From Cohnella terricola (GTDB lineage: Bacteria > Bacillota > Bacilli > Paenibacillales > Paenibacillaceae), in the NCBI RefSeq assembly GCF_007786475.1, contig NZ_VNJJ01000006.1, forward strand, positions 1 through 64,000: a stretch of 64,000 bases of DNA, in the 5' to 3' direction. This document shows, piece by piece, positions 35,448 to 45,234 of this stretch. The number at the start of each line of letters is the position of its first letter. Position 1 is the stretch's first letter. The notes under the pieces are model-generated. The model was not told where the DNA came from. It did not search any database and saw nothing but the letters and a program-made list of their open reading frames with translations. Both the position numbers and the translations under genes were made by a program.

Positions 35448-36638
35448 ATGGATCATTCGCCTCGCGCGACCGATCGACACGGTTATATCCCTCAACCGAT
35501 ACGCAAGGACGGAGCCGGAGCGACCGACACCGGCCCCCGCGACATCATGCGCGACCTGGAAAACCCCGACATGTTCGTTCCGCCCGCAACGGATGCCGGA
35601 ATGCTTTCTAATTTGAAGTTTTCCTTTTCCGACGCACATATGCAACTGAACCATGGCGGGTGGTCCCGGGAGGTGACCGTTCGGGAGCTGCCGATCGCGA
35701 CGACGCTAGCCGGCGTGAATATGAGATTGACGCCCGGAGGCGTCCGGGAGATGCACTGGCATCAGCAGGTCGAGTGGTCCTTTATGATCTCGGGGCACGC
35801 GCGGATTACCGCCGTTGATCAAGACGGTCGCAACTTCATCGCCGACGTCGATCCCGGTGACCTATGGTACTTTCCTCCGGGAATTCCCCATTCGATTCAA
35901 GGGCTGGCCGATGGCTGCGAGTTTCTGCTTGTCTTCGACGACGGACACTTTTCCGATTTGAACACCCTTTCTCTCTCGGATTGGTTCGCCCATACGCCTC
36001 GGGACGTTCTCTCCGCGAACTTCGGCGTACCGGAAAGCGCGTTCGCTTTCCTCCCGGACAAACAACGCTATATATATCAGGACAACGTACCCGGTCCGAT
36101 CGACAGCCAAGCCGTCCCCGATCCTCAAGGATCGGTTCCCCTTGCCATGACTTATCGATTGCTCGCCCAAGAGCCCATCGTCACTCCGGGCGGTTCCGTG
36201 CGGATCGTCGATTCCCGCAATTTCCCCATCTCCACCGGCATCGCCGCTGCGCTCGTCGAGGTCAAACCGGGCGCCATGAGGGAAATGCACTGGCATCCCA
36301 ATAACGACGAATGGCAGTATTATTTGTCCGGCACAGCCCGAATGACCGTGTTCGCGGGCCAAGGCGCGGCGCGCACATTCAACTATCGCGCGGGCGACGT
36401 CGGCTACGTGCCGTTCGCGTTCGGCCATTACATCCAGAACACCGGCAATACGAGCGTATGGTTCCTGGAGATGTTCAAGAGCAACCGCTTCGCCGACGTC
36501 TCGCTGAACCAGTGGATGGCACTGACGCCTTATCCGCTCGTCGCGAACAATCTCCATGTCGGACCGCCGCTCATGAACGCGCTTCGCAAGGAGAAATGGC
36601 CGGTCGTCAAATATCCGCAGCCTTATAGAGACGGATAG
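35448..36638 (+). CDS. Bicupin oxalate decarboxylase-like enzyme with altered lid
   Basis: A 396-residue bicupin close to Bacillus OxdC/OxdD, which split oxalate into formate and CO2 with two manganese sites. Both sites are intact: [11 protein letters not shown] (about 100-110) with IPHSIQ, and [12 protein letters not shown] with FGHYIQN; each has its preceding Arg. The flexible active-site lid, SENST in OxdC with catalytic Glu162, reads SDLNT here (after FDDGHF). A Glu-to-Asp change and two other lid changes leave open whether it is a decarboxylase, an oxidase or acts on something else. No signal peptide is seen. Confidence 0.85.
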   Translation: MDHSPRATDRHGYIPQPIRKDGAGATDTGPRDIMRDLENPDMFVPPATDAGMLSNLKFSFSDAHMQLNHGGWSREVTVRELPIATTLAGVNMRLTPGGVREMHWHQQVEWSFMISGHARITAVDQDGRNFIADVDPGDLWYFPPGIPHSIQGLADGCEFLLVFDDGHFSDLNTLSLSDWFAHTPRDVLSANFGVPESAFAFLPDKQRYIYQDNVPGPIDSQAVPDPQGSVPLAMTYRLLAQEPIVTPGGSVRIVDSRNFPISTGIAAALVEVKPGAMREMHWHPNNDEWQYYLSGTARMTVFAGQGAARTFNYRAGDVGYVPFAFGHYIQNTGNTSVWFLEMFKSNRFADVSLNQWMALTPYPLVANNLHVGPPLMNALRKEKWPVVKYPQPYRDG

Positions 36639-36674
36639 ACCGAGCTGCCCCTTCGCTAATTTGGGGATTAGAAC

Positions 36675-36860
36675 GATTATGCATGAATTTTCATATACAA
36701 TTTCGGGTCAAATCTCCATTTGACCAATTCTGTATGAAATTTCATATATAATTTCTTCCTTCGCCTCCTTGGCTATCATTTCTAAATGAAATTTCATATA
36801 CAATCGGCGAATTCGGCGTGTGAGCGGCGCATTATGTATGATTATTCGTATATATTCCCG
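36675..36860. repeat. ATGAAATTTCATATA repeat, four units
   Basis: Copies start at about 36683, 36734, 36786 and 36838 (last one decayed), with steps of 51, 52 and 52 bp. The core is the palindrome ATGAAATTTCAT followed by ATACAAT. It lies just past the oxalate decarboxylase-like gene in a convergent gap of 590 bp. Confidence 0.85.
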
Positions 36861-36957
36861 GGAACTAATATAGCGGTGTCTAGTGGCCGGAGTTTAGATG
36901 GCTCGCGAGCTGTATGTAAGTATCGGCCTTCAGGTATCCAACGAGTACCGCTCCCAT

Positions 36958-37145
36958 ATAACGATGTATAACATCGCTATTCTACTTGCTGGTCGTTTTT
37001 TACCGTAATAGCGATATACTTCATCGTTGTTCGTCGGAAACTTGTTCTTTGACCGCGACGATCCAGTTAAGTACGATGTTTTGGATCGTTAATCGCTCAG
37101 CCATTACTCCGATTTCAACAATAGCGATGATTTCTAACGTTATTC
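36958..37145. repeat. Four-hairpin ACGATG element (copy 3)
   Basis: GATG/GATA marks at 36963, 37013, 37075 and 37126 give spacings of 50, 62 and 51, close to copies 1 and 2. The first pair is itself an imperfect inverted repeat (CATCGCTATT and AATAGCGAT). It lies next to the ATGAAATTTCAT repeat. Confidence 0.88.
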
Positions 37146-37168
37146 GATGCTGGCGGGTCGATAAAAAA

Positions 37169-37202
37169 AGCGGTCGGACAGGTTTTATCCTGTTCGACCG
37201 CT
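37169..37202. terminator. Terminator of the 172-residue hypothetical gene
   Basis: AGCGGTCGGACAGG and CCTGTTCGACCGCT pair with one mismatch around TTTTAT. On the minus strand seven T follow. It is 25 bp past the stop at 37227. Confidence 0.85.
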
Positions 37203-37226
37203 TAGTTATTCATCTACCGAGGCTCC

Positions 37227-37745
37227 TCAGCCCGAGCGCAGCCGAGTTTCCCCGCTCCAGTAAGCAAGCTCGCACCGGGAACCAAGGGGCATAAGCTCCG
37301 ATAGGTACCTGTGCATCAATTCTTTCTCAATGTCCGTCAAGCTTGTCGTTGAATGGACGATAAAATGAAGAATGCCCGTATTGAAATCGTATCTGCTGAA
37401 CGCTAATCCTCCGCTCCCCAGCATCTCGTTCATGACGTCTACGACGCCGTCTGGGTCCAAATCCCGCCGCATCGCCGCCTGCACGATCCTCTCCGGAACC
37501 TCGAACTCCCTCGGCACGCCGTCTTCTTGCAATTCCGAGTAGGGTTTGACGCGATAACAAACGTAAGGGGCCAGATAACTCTCCGCGAAAGCAGCCAATG
37601 CAGCGGCATCCTCTTCCAGGAGTACGAGATCCTCGTTCCAAGCGTAGAGGGTCGCTTTATTTGTACCGGACGTGTGGATTCTGACATATCGAATTTGCGG
37701 ATTGTGCTGCTGTACTAGATGTTCGGACAACAAACGCGTACCCAT
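37227..37745 (-). CDS. Hypothetical protein
   Basis: A 172-residue soluble protein starting MGTRLLSEHLVQQHNPQIRY. It has a mixed alpha/beta pattern with ATLYAWNEDLVLLEEDAAAL and MNEMLGSGGLAFSRYDFNTG, and no family was recognised. The ATG at 37745 has AGGGAGG upstream; the much longer open frame to 38297 overlaps pepT and is rejected. A terminator follows. Confidence 0.6.
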   Translation of the reverse strand: MGTRLLSEHLVQQHNPQIRYVRIHTSGTNKATLYAWNEDLVLLEEDAAALAAFAESYLAPYVCYRVKPYSELQEDGVPREFEVPERIVQAAMRRDLDPDGVVDVMNEMLGSGGLAFSRYDFNTGILHFIVHSTTSLTDIEKELMHRYLSELMPLGSRCELAYWSGETRLRSG

Positions 37746-37913
37746 CCCGATCGCCTCCCTGATTGTCTCATGGGGACTCGCCAAATGATTGCGCTTACAT
37801 AAATTGTATTCCTTAAAGCATATTCCGTCTATGGCAAATTCAGAATGACCGACGCTAGGTTTTATACTCGCGCAAAACTTTGGTAAGATATTCTCAAGGA
37901 GCTGATTGATACC

Positions 37914-39149
37914 GTGAAAAACGAGATTATTGAAAGATTCACAACGTACGTTAAGGTTGATACGCAATCCGACGAAAACGTCCAGAGCTGTCCAACGTCG
38001 GAAGGACAGTTGACACTTGGCCGGATGCTCGTCGAGGAACTGAAAAGCATCGGAATGCAGGATGTCACGATGGACGACAACGGTTACGTCATGGCCACGT
38101 TGCCCGCCAACACGGATAAGGATGTGCCGACGATCGGCTTCCTCGCCCACTTGGATACAGCGACCGATTTTACCGGCAAAGACGTGAAACCGCAGATCGT
38201 TGAAAATTACGACGGCGGGGACATCGTACTGAACGAAGCGCAGCGGATCGTGCTGTCTCCGAGGGATTTTCCTGAATTGGCGGAGTACAAGGGACACACG
38301 TTGATTACGACGGATGGGACAACACTTCTAGGGGCCGACGACAAAGCCGGCATGACCGAGATCATGACCGCGATGGCTTATCTGATCAAGCACCCCGAGA
38401 TCAAGCATGGACGGATCCGGGTCGCGTTCACGCCGGACGAAGAAATCGGCAGAGGACCTCATCGCTTCGACGTAGGCGCCTTCGACGCAAGCTATGCCTA
38501 TACGATGGACGGAGGTCCGCTCGGCGAGCTCCAGTACGAAAGCTTTAACGCCGCCGCGGCTCGAATTACATGCACGGGCAAGATCGTGCATCCCGGCACT
38601 GCGAAAGGCAAAATGGTCAACTCCGCGAAGATCGCGTTAGAGATTCAAAACAAGCTACCCGTCCAAGAAGCGCCTGAATTCACGGAAGATTACGAGGGAT
38701 TCTTTCACCTGATTTCCGTTCACGGCGATGTCGAAGAAACGAAACTTAACTATCTGGTCCGGGATTTCGACCGCGAGCGGTTTAACGGAAGAAAAGCCCT
38801 TCTCACGGCGATCGTGGAAGAGCTTCAAGAGAAGTATGGGAAAGAACGGATCGTGCTGGAGATCAAGGATCAATATTACAATATGCGCGAGAAAATTGAG
38901 CCGGTTATCGAGATCGTCGACATCGCCAAACTAGCGATGAACAACCTCGGCATCGAGCCGATCGTTCGTCCGATCCGCGGAGGAACGGACGGTTCTCAGC
39001 TTAGCTATATGGGACTGCCGACTCCGAATATTTTCACGGGCGGCGAGAATTACCACGGCCGTTACGAGTACGTATCCGTCGACAACATGATCAAGGCGAC
39101 GAACGTCATTCTCGAGATCGTCAAGCTTTTCGAGCAGAAATCGGCTTAA
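37914..39149 (+). CDS. pepT: Peptidase T
   Basis: A 411-residue M20-family dizinc aminotripeptidase. [14 protein letters not shown] holds the first metal His and catalytic Asp, [12 protein letters not shown] the bridging Asp, [11 protein letters not shown] the catalytic and metal Glu, [14 protein letters not shown] a metal Asp, and [19 protein letters not shown] the dimer-domain motif. [29 protein letters not shown] is the C-terminal metal site. The start is GTG with AAGGAG upstream. Its last 29 bp overlap the convergent alkyltransferase-like gene. Confidence 0.95.
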   Translation: MKNEIIERFTTYVKVDTQSDENVQSCPTSEGQLTLGRMLVEELKSIGMQDVTMDDNGYVMATLPANTDKDVPTIGFLAHLDTATDFTGKDVKPQIVENYDGGDIVLNEAQRIVLSPRDFPELAEYKGHTLITTDGTTLLGADDKAGMTEIMTAMAYLIKHPEIKHGRIRVAFTPDEEIGRGPHRFDVGAFDASYAYTMDGGPLGELQYESFNAAAARITCTGKIVHPGTAKGKMVNSAKIALEIQNKLPVQEAPEFTEDYEGFFHLISVHGDVEETKLNYLVRDFDRERFNGRKALLTAIVEELQEKYGKERIVLEIKDQYYNMREKIEPVIEIVDIAKLAMNNLGIEPIVRPIRGGTDGSQLSYMGLPTPNIFTGGENYHGRYEYVSVDNMIKATNVILEIVKLFEQKSA

Positions 39150-39456
39150 CCGGAGGGTGATAACGGTAGACGTCGAGGTCGATCAAGCCGTTCAGGCCGA
39201 ACTCGACCCCTTCGTTTTCCAGATAGAGCTTCTGCATATAGCGCCCTTCCCCTTCCTGGATCGCGATCTCCCCTTTCGCGTTCACGACTCTGTGCCAAGG
39301 CAGGCCGTGCTTCTCGCTCAGCGAGTGCAAGATCCGTACGACTTGCCTGGCTCCTCTGGGACTGCCCGCATTTTCCGCGACTTGTCCGTAAGTCATCACG
39401 TTTCCTTCCGGTATTCCCTTGATCACTTCGATGACCCGTTCCGTAAAGGGCTGCAT
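39121..39456 (-). CDS. Alkyltransferase-like protein (ATL)
   Basis: A 111-residue protein of the O6-alkylguanine-DNA alkyltransferase fold. The active site PCHRV is PWHRV here ([11 protein letters not shown], about 60), so it cannot accept an alkyl group. ATL proteins instead bind O6-alkylguanine and hand it to nucleotide excision repair. [29 protein letters not shown] is the HTH and arginine-finger region. The ATG at 39456 is chosen as the conserved N-terminus. Confidence 0.88.
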   Translation of the reverse strand: MQPFTERVIEVIKGIPEGNVMTYGQVAENAGSPRGARQVVRILHSLSEKHGLPWHRVVNAKGEIAIQEGEGRYMQKLYLENEGVEFGLNGLIDLDVYRYHPPVKPISARKA

Positions 39457-39508
39457 CCGTTCACATCGCCTTTCCTCGCCAGTTTTTTGTGCCTTTTCCA
39501 AACCTCCC

Positions 39509-40606
39509 TTATGACCGCCACCAAGCAATCGTAGGAAGCTTCGGCTCTCCGATGCGGACCGTCTCGCCGATTCTAGGCGTCGCCAACATCGCATGAAGTT
39601 TCTCAGCCGCCTTCACCGCCCGTTCGACGGGATCTGTCCAGTCATGCAGTGCCAGCGTAAACGCGCCCCAATGGATCGGGATCATCGTTTTTCCGCGAAC
39701 GTCGATGTGGGCTTGTACGGTTTGTTCCGGCATCATATGAATAGCGGCCCACCGTTCGTCATACTGTCCGCATTCCATCAAAGTGAGATCGAACGGTCCG
39801 AACTTGTCCCCGATTTCTTTGAAATGAGGTCCGTAACCGCTATCCCCGCTAAAATAAATGTTGGCCTGCTTGCCGGAGATCACCCATGAACACCATAAAG
39901 TCGAGTTCCGGGTACCGATATTCCTGCCGGAGAAGTGGCGCGCTGGCGCGCACGTCAGCTTGATTCCTTCGAAGACCAGCTCGTCCCACCAATCGTGCTC
40001 CGTAATGATAGCCGGTTCCACTCCCCATCGCTCCAGATGCGCGGCGACGCCAAGAGGGACAATAAACCGCCTGACTTTATGCTTTAATTGCTTGATCGTG
40101 TCGTAATCCAGATGATCGTAGTGATCGTGCGACAACACCACCGCGTCTATTGGAGGGAGCTTATCGATCTCAAGAGGCAATCTTTGGCTGTAGCGACGTC
40201 CGCCGAATATCGGGAACGGCGAAGGCGTCGGACCCAACATTGGATCCAGGAAAAGCGTTTTGCCGTCCAATCCTAGTAGAACGGCTGAATGGCCGAACCA
40301 AGTGACTGAAGCTTGATCTTCCGCGCTGCCCAACTGGTCGGCAGTGATCGCAGAGACGGGGATCGGCGCGTCCGGTTTGCCGCGGGGATTGCCTTTGGCG
40401 AACTCGATCAACGACTTGATCATCATGCCCATGCTCATGCTCATATCCGTGGGAATCTGGTTCACGAACGTCCTCTTGAGCCGATTGGGGGATTCGCCGA
40501 TCCGAAGCTTGCTCTGCTTGGAAGCTTTGCCCCCGAGCGGGGGATAATAACTAATTATAAGAAGTACGGCCGCAATCACGATGACAACCGAAAGCGCAAT
40601 CCACAT
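39509..40606 (-). CDS. MBL-fold metal-dependent hydrolase, membrane-anchored
   Basis: A 365-residue protein. One N-terminal hydrophobic helix (MWIALSVVIVIAAVLLIISY) precedes a metallo-beta-lactamase domain with TWFGHSAVLL, the metal motif VVLSHDHYDHLDYDT (HxHxDH), PARHFSGR, FSGDSGYGP and IPIHWGAF. It belongs to the group that contains NAPE-PLD-like phosphodiesterases and UlaG lactonases. The substrate is unknown. Confidence 0.85.
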   Translation of the reverse strand: MWIALSVVIVIAAVLLIISYYPPLGGKASKQSKLRIGESPNRLKRTFVNQIPTDMSMSMGMMIKSLIEFAKGNPRGKPDAPIPVSAITADQLGSAEDQASVTWFGHSAVLLGLDGKTLFLDPMLGPTPSPFPIFGGRRYSQRLPLEIDKLPPIDAVVLSHDHYDHLDYDTIKQLKHKVRRFIVPLGVAAHLERWGVEPAIITEHDWWDELVFEGIKLTCAPARHFSGRNIGTRNSTLWCSWVISGKQANIYFSGDSGYGPHFKEIGDKFGPFDLTLMECGQYDERWAAIHMMPEQTVQAHIDVRGKTMIPIHWGAFTLALHDWTDPVERAVKAAEKLHAMLATPRIGETVRIGEPKLPTIAWWRS

Positions 40607-40720
40607 GATGATCTCCTCTTCTCCGAGCCTTGTCGGTTACGAATCTATTGATGTTGAATGGTACCCGTTGCATTATCGTAACCCGAAATTGCTCGGAAAT
40701 CCAATCGGAGGAGAGGGCAT

Positions 40721-41638
40721 CTAATTTCGCATCAACTCTCTCGCCAACCTGAACGCGGAACCGATCCGCGACCTTCCCCCATGTTCACGGACGTACGAAT
40801 AGTCCGTCAGCATGACCCCTGCGTCCTTCAGCGCAAAAGAGAAGTCATCGTCCAGCATAAGCTGGTACTCCCACACTCGTTTCCGCCAATGCGGAACCTG
40901 TTCGAGCATGCGGGCATCCTCGATGGCCGGATGAATGTACGTTTCGCTGATTCCTTCCGGAAGGACGTACAGCTTCCCGATCATTTCCCGCTTGAACTGA
41001 TCGTAGGTCTCTCCCTCCCGCATGTGAAACGGGTGGGACAACAAGTAATCGGGAATCGCGACTCCCATTATTCCGGCAAGTGCCGAAGCTTTGGCCGCGG
41101 CCCGTTCGACGCCCGGGATATCTGATAACAGCGGGTCTCCGGGATACACCTTGCGAAACAGGCGAAACGGCAGATTCCGCTTGGCGCACAGCCGCAACGC
41201 TTGAGGAATAAAGCTGCGGCCGGTCGCCGTTCCGTATAAGCTGCCCATATGATTGTCGGCATGCGATAGCCTGATGCCCGCTCTCGCCGCCTTCTCATAT
41301 TGCGCGTCCAGCTCCCTAACGACCGCGGCGGCGTCAGCCCTGAGTTCGAATTCCTCGACCGTCCTCGGCATATGTCCGCTCTCGTCGTGAAGCGACGGAT
41401 GACCGGTCACGCTCCGCCAGCGAACCGCGTCGAACTCGCTCGTGAGCGCCAGGTGCAGCCCGACGTTGTCCCGCCCTTTGCGGGCGCACCATTCCGCCGC
41501 TTCCTCGAAACCGGGCGCGGGGGCCATGATCGTCGCCGAAGAGACGCGCCGTTCCTCGAGCAAATGTATAATCGCCCGGTTCATCGGCGGACTCTGGCCA
41601 AAATCGTCGCAGTTGATAATCAGATATTTAAGACTCAT
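40721..41638 (-). CDS. YdjC/ChbG family carbohydrate deacetylase
   Basis: A 305-residue metal-dependent deacetylase-fold protein. LIINCDDFGQSPPMNRAI has the catalytic/metal Asp, NVGLHLALTSEFDAVRW the next strand, and RLSHADNHMGSLY the metal His-x-x-x-His. ChbG removes acetyl groups from chitobiose-type sugars. Its start overlaps the end of the sugar transporter gene by 11 bp, so import and deacetylation of an amino-sugar glycoside is a reasonable guess. Confidence 0.85.
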   Translation of the reverse strand: MSLKYLIINCDDFGQSPPMNRAIIHLLEERRVSSATIMAPAPGFEEAAEWCARKGRDNVGLHLALTSEFDAVRWRSVTGHPSLHDESGHMPRTVEEFELRADAAAVVRELDAQYEKAARAGIRLSHADNHMGSLYGTATGRSFIPQALRLCAKRNLPFRLFRKVYPGDPLLSDIPGVERAAAKASALAGIMGVAIPDYLLSHPFHMREGETYDQFKREMIGKLYVLPEGISETYIHPAIEDARMLEQVPHWRKRVWEYQLMLDDDFSFALKDAGVMLTDYSYVREHGGRSRIGSAFRLARELMRN

Positions 41639-42914
41639 GCTCCGGTTTCCTTTCAATTTTTACGAATAATGAGATTACGATGGAGATGATCAGGAGGATT
41701 AGCGGGACTGCACTGATCAGATAGCGGAAGGTGGACTCCGGGTCTGGCCCCGGATTGTCCCCGCTCTCGTAACCGAAGATGACGCCGACGATCAGGAAAG
41801 CCAGTGCGGAGATCAGCCCGCTTGACCGAACGATAAAGCCGCTGACCGCCGTATAGACACCTTCGCGGCGGCTCCCTGTCTTGAGCGCGTCCTGGTCGAT
41901 GATTCGGCTGTTTACCATCGGCGGGGATACGAGAAATCCAGCCAAGCCGAAGCCGACGATCACTCCCGCCGCGATTCCGCTTGCCAGGTTGGTTCCGAAC
42001 CCCAGCGGAATAACCGATAGCGCGTAGGCGACGAACGACCATCTCCATCCCTTGACCGGATCGATCTTGCGCAGTAGCCAATACCAGACCCCGACAAGCG
42101 GAATGACCGAGACGAACACGGACGCGAGCAGAATCGTATTTTGGTCTTCCGGAATCTTCAGCACGTATTTGGCGTAAAAAGGAATCGTCGCGCTCAGCAA
42201 GCCGTTAACGGTCTGGGCGAACGAATTGGCAATATTGACGAGCCAGAAAGGTTTATTCTTGAGCGTTTCCTTGAAGGCCTCTCTCAGCTTGGGCTGCGGC
42301 GCACCGACAGCCTCTTCGTCCTCTTTCACGAAACGAAGGAACACAAGCATAAGAACGGCGAATACGATCGCATAGACGATCGCCATATTGCCGAATCCCA
42401 TCGCGCCGAACAAGAACGGCGTCAGCGAAGTTCCGATCAGAATAGCGACGATCTGATACCCTTGTTGAACGGCGGAAGCTTTCGTGCGTAGCCTATCCCC
42501 TTTGAACAGCTCGGGAAACAATGCTCCGTAGTTGACCCAGATGACCGTCGCCACCGCTTCATAGAAGATCAGCGCGATCAGGAACCAAGTGAACAACCCC
42601 ATCTCCGATACGCCGGCCGGCGGGGAGAACACCATAATATACGCGAGCATGAATAGCGGAATGGCCCCGAACAGCCACGGACGCCTGCGGCCGTACTTTG
42701 TCTTCGTCCGGTCCGACCAATATCCGAACAGGGGCTGGTTGACCGCGTCCCAGATGAGGAAGATCGTGCGGGCCAACGTGGCGAGGCCGATGCCGAGACC
42801 CAGTTTCTCCACGTAGTAGTAACTGTAAAAAGTGCTGAACGCTTGGCTCGGGATCATCATGGCCAACATCCCGAAGGCATACATCATCGGGGAATTCATA
42901 AGCTTGGATTTCAC
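41628..42914 (-). CDS. GPH-type sugar:cation symporter (MFS)
   Basis: A 428-residue 12-helix transporter. The motif FLIWDAVNQPLFGYWSDRTKTKYGRRRPWLF (about 50-80) is the diagnostic first cytoplasmic loop of the glycoside-pentoside-hexuronide family. The second half has YVLKIPEDQNT and GSRREGVYTAVSGF. The substrate is probably a sugar, and the coupled YdjC gene points to an acetylated amino sugar. The start follows GGAGGGCG. Confidence 0.88.
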   Translation of the reverse strand: MKSKLMNSPMMYAFGMLAMMIPSQAFSTFYSYYYVEKLGLGIGLATLARTIFLIWDAVNQPLFGYWSDRTKTKYGRRRPWLFGAIPLFMLAYIMVFSPPAGVSEMGLFTWFLIALIFYEAVATVIWVNYGALFPELFKGDRLRTKASAVQQGYQIVAILIGTSLTPFLFGAMGFGNMAIVYAIVFAVLMLVFLRFVKEDEEAVGAPQPKLREAFKETLKNKPFWLVNIANSFAQTVNGLLSATIPFYAKYVLKIPEDQNTILLASVFVSVIPLVGVWYWLLRKIDPVKGWRWSFVAYALSVIPLGFGTNLASGIAAGVIVGFGLAGFLVSPPMVNSRIIDQDALKTGSRREGVYTAVSGFIVRSSGLISALAFLIVGVIFGYESGDNPGPDPESTFRYLISAVPLILLIISIVISLFVKIERKPEHES

Positions 42915-43024
42915 GGAACATCGCCCTCCTCCGCTTCTCGAATTGTAAACGCATTCAAGAAAGTCTTTAAGAAATTTTTCTCCTTTTCTATATATTCGAA
43001 GCTTGGGTGGAATATCCTACCTTC

Positions 43025-44137
43025 TCATTGCGTAATTCCCGTATTTACGATTTCCAAAGACACGCGCGTGTCGAAGCGAACTTGCGGGTACTCTTTTTTC
43101 CAATCGATCCGCTTCCACAGCTTCGGGTGAAAAGCCATCAGCCTGCGGGCAACGCCGCAGCCGTCGTGGCCAGCCTTCTGCATTTTACGGATGATCTTTT
43201 TTGAGTTATCCGTCAACTCCTCCGATAAGAGACGTTCCAGGTTATGCATCACGCTCATTTTGTACAGATGATTGCTCGGATCTTCCTCGACCGCCACCCT
43301 TAGCTTCAGATTCAGTCTCACCTGAATTTCCTGATCGTCCGCGACGATCACCTTTAAACTGCGCCTAATTTTTTTAACATTGATCGTGACGTACTGGTAC
43401 CCGCTTGATTTGTTTTTTTCCATAGGCTGTAGCGTCATTCTTAAATTTTGTTTACCCAATCCGGTCAATAGCAAATAAACCCGGGATTCATCAAGATTTA
43501 GCGTTTCCGTCAAGCGAATTCCGTTGAACAAAGCCATGCCTTGCACGGCCGGAACTCCTCTCTTGACGGCCAACAACGGTAACGAAAAATCGAATCCGCG
43601 GTCCAAGGGATGAAGCGTCTGAATATTGACCTGCGGGATGGCCGCGTCCAGTTCCATGCTTTTCAGTAGGTCATCGACGTATAAGCCGATCGTCTTGTCG
43701 CCGACCATCTTCAGCCGGATCAACTCCTCCGCCGTTCCTCGGGCAACGGCTATCCTCGCGCTAAGCGGACTCTTTGGATCTCGGTAATAGACGTCCAGAA
43801 AAGGCATGATATCGTGATTTCTAACCAATTCTTCTCCGAATAGCAGAACCCGCAATTTCGCGGCCGAATAGATTCCCGACACTTCTTCGTCAATCTTCTG
43901 CCTGGCATGCTGGGTGCTTCTCGCGACCACGGTATGAATTTCGCTCGTATCTTTGCTTCCCGCCTCCGTAATCGTCGTATCCCGAATGGATACGGTTGCC
44001 CGGAGTTTTCCTTTAGGCGCTTCATCCATGCCGCCTATACTCACGGTTCTTTCGTTCTTTAACAACTGCTGATCCCAGCATCCGCATACCGCTAGCGCTA
44101 CGGCGACGGTTAATGTGCAAACAAATCTCCTACTCAT
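43025..44137 (-). CDS. Spore germinant receptor subunit C (Ger(x)C lipoprotein)
   Basis: A 370-residue lipoprotein with signal MSRRFVCTLTVAVALAVCGC and Cys 20 followed by WDQ, as in most GerC proteins. Family blocks: MDEAPKGKLRATVSIRD, ARSTQHARQKIDEEVSG, DVYYRDPKSPLSARI, KRGVPAVQGMALFNGIRL. It works with the GerA and GerB subunits in the inner spore membrane as a nutrient receptor. The start overlaps the gerB stop by 4 bp (ATGA). Confidence 0.93.
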   Translation of the reverse strand: MSRRFVCTLTVAVALAVCGCWDQQLLKNERTVSIGGMDEAPKGKLRATVSIRDTTITEAGSKDTSEIHTVVARSTQHARQKIDEEVSGIYSAAKLRVLLFGEELVRNHDIMPFLDVYYRDPKSPLSARIAVARGTAEELIRLKMVGDKTIGLYVDDLLKSMELDAAIPQVNIQTLHPLDRGFDFSLPLLAVKRGVPAVQGMALFNGIRLTETLNLDESRVYLLLTGLGKQNLRMTLQPMEKNKSSGYQYVTINVKKIRRSLKVIVADDQEIQVRLNLKLRVAVEEDPSNHLYKMSVMHNLERLLSEELTDNSKKIIRKMQKAGHDGCGVARRLMAFHPKLWKRIDWKKEYPQVRFDTRVSLEIVNTGITQ

Positions 44138-45234
44138 CCTTCCGCCGATTCCTTTCTTTGTACTTTGAACAAATAGGAGATACACAACAGAACGATCGGC
44201 AATGTTACGAAAGATACGCTGCCCAGAATCCCGACGATACTCTTTAATCTGTTGACCATGTCTTGATTGTGCGGATAAAGCGAAATACAGAAAACAATGA
44301 GGGTCACAAACGGAGTTGTCCCCGCATGATTCTTCATGCCGAACAGGCTCGACACCGATCTGGCCGACATAAAGAGATAAGCCATGATCGTCGAGGTCAC
44401 GACGACCGTCCAGATCGTCAGGAAATAGAGGTCGGCACGCTCGATTATTGTGAAAGACAGTGCCTTTACCATGTACAGTATCGGTTGAGGGATAATTTTA
44501 ATCTCCTCCGGAGTGAAGACGAGCAAACAGGTGAACACCAGATAGACATAAACCAGGACAGAGAATGTATTCGCGTAAAAGACGGCTTTAAGGATCGTCC
44601 TGCTTTTGCCTTGCACATAAGGATAACAAAAAAATAGCATCTCGTATCCGAAGAACGAATTCATCGAAAACAGAGCTCCTTTGATGATACTCGGGATGCC
44701 GGCCTGGTTGATCGGTAATATGTACATGATATCAGCTTCCTTATATGCGTACGTTGCGATAAAGATCATTAGGAAGATCAAACCGAAGGTGAGCACGAAA
44801 AACCGGGCGATCGCCCGCAGGTTCTCTCGCGCCATATAGAGAGATACGGCTAATATTAAGATCAGGACGATCGACTTGGGTGTATTCGGGAAAATCCAGT
44901 CTCTAACGGCGTTGACGAATAACAACGAGGTGAGGCTGCATTCGGCAATGAAAGATGCCGCGAATACGAGATGAACGATTGTTCCGATCGGTTTTCCAAG
45001 CAGCAACGGCAAATAGTCGAACAGGATCATACCGGGAAAGCGCCTGCTCAACCCCCATATGGCCAAAATCAATATCATCGTCGTTATTCCGGCGAGACTG
45101 ACCGAAATCCAGGCATCGCTGCTGGCGACGGATTCCACGCTGGAGGGCAGAAACAGGATGTTAACCCCGATCTGCGCTTGAATGATCACAAACATCAGTT
45201 GTCCCGGCGTGATTTTGTCTTTACCCGCGATCAT
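44134..45234 (-). CDS. Spore germinant receptor subunit B (GerB-type permease)
   Basis: A 366-residue membrane protein with about ten helices of the APC superfamily. Starts MIAGKDKITPGQLMFVIIQAQIGVNILFLP; SFIAECSLTSLLFVNAVRDWIFP and GALFSMNSFFGYEMLFFCYPY follow. GerB subunits are thought to bind the germinant amino acid or sugar. Which nutrient is unknown. Coupled by 4-bp overlaps to the genes on both sides. Confidence 0.93.
   Translation of the reverse strand: MIAGKDKITPGQLMFVIIQAQIGVNILFLPSSVESVASSDAWISVSLAGITTMILILAIWGLSRRFPGMILFDYLPLLLGKPIGTIVHLVFAASFIAECSLTSLLFVNAVRDWIFPNTPKSIVLILILAVSLYMARENLRAIARFFVLTFGLIFLMIFIATYAYKEADIMYILPINQAGIPSIIKGALFSMNSFFGYEMLFFCYPYVQGKSRTILKAVFYANTFSVLVYVYLVFTCLLVFTPEEIKIIPQPILYMVKALSFTIIERADLYFLTIWTVVVTSTIMAYLFMSARSVSSLFGMKNHAGTTPFVTLIVFCISLYPHNQDMVNRLKSIVGILGSVSFVTLPIVLLCISYLFKVQRKESAEG

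Noticed and set aside
37746-38297. Extension of the 172-residue hypothetical protein into the pepT region
   Set aside because: It is the antisense of pepT; the ribosome binding site at 37745 sets the start.
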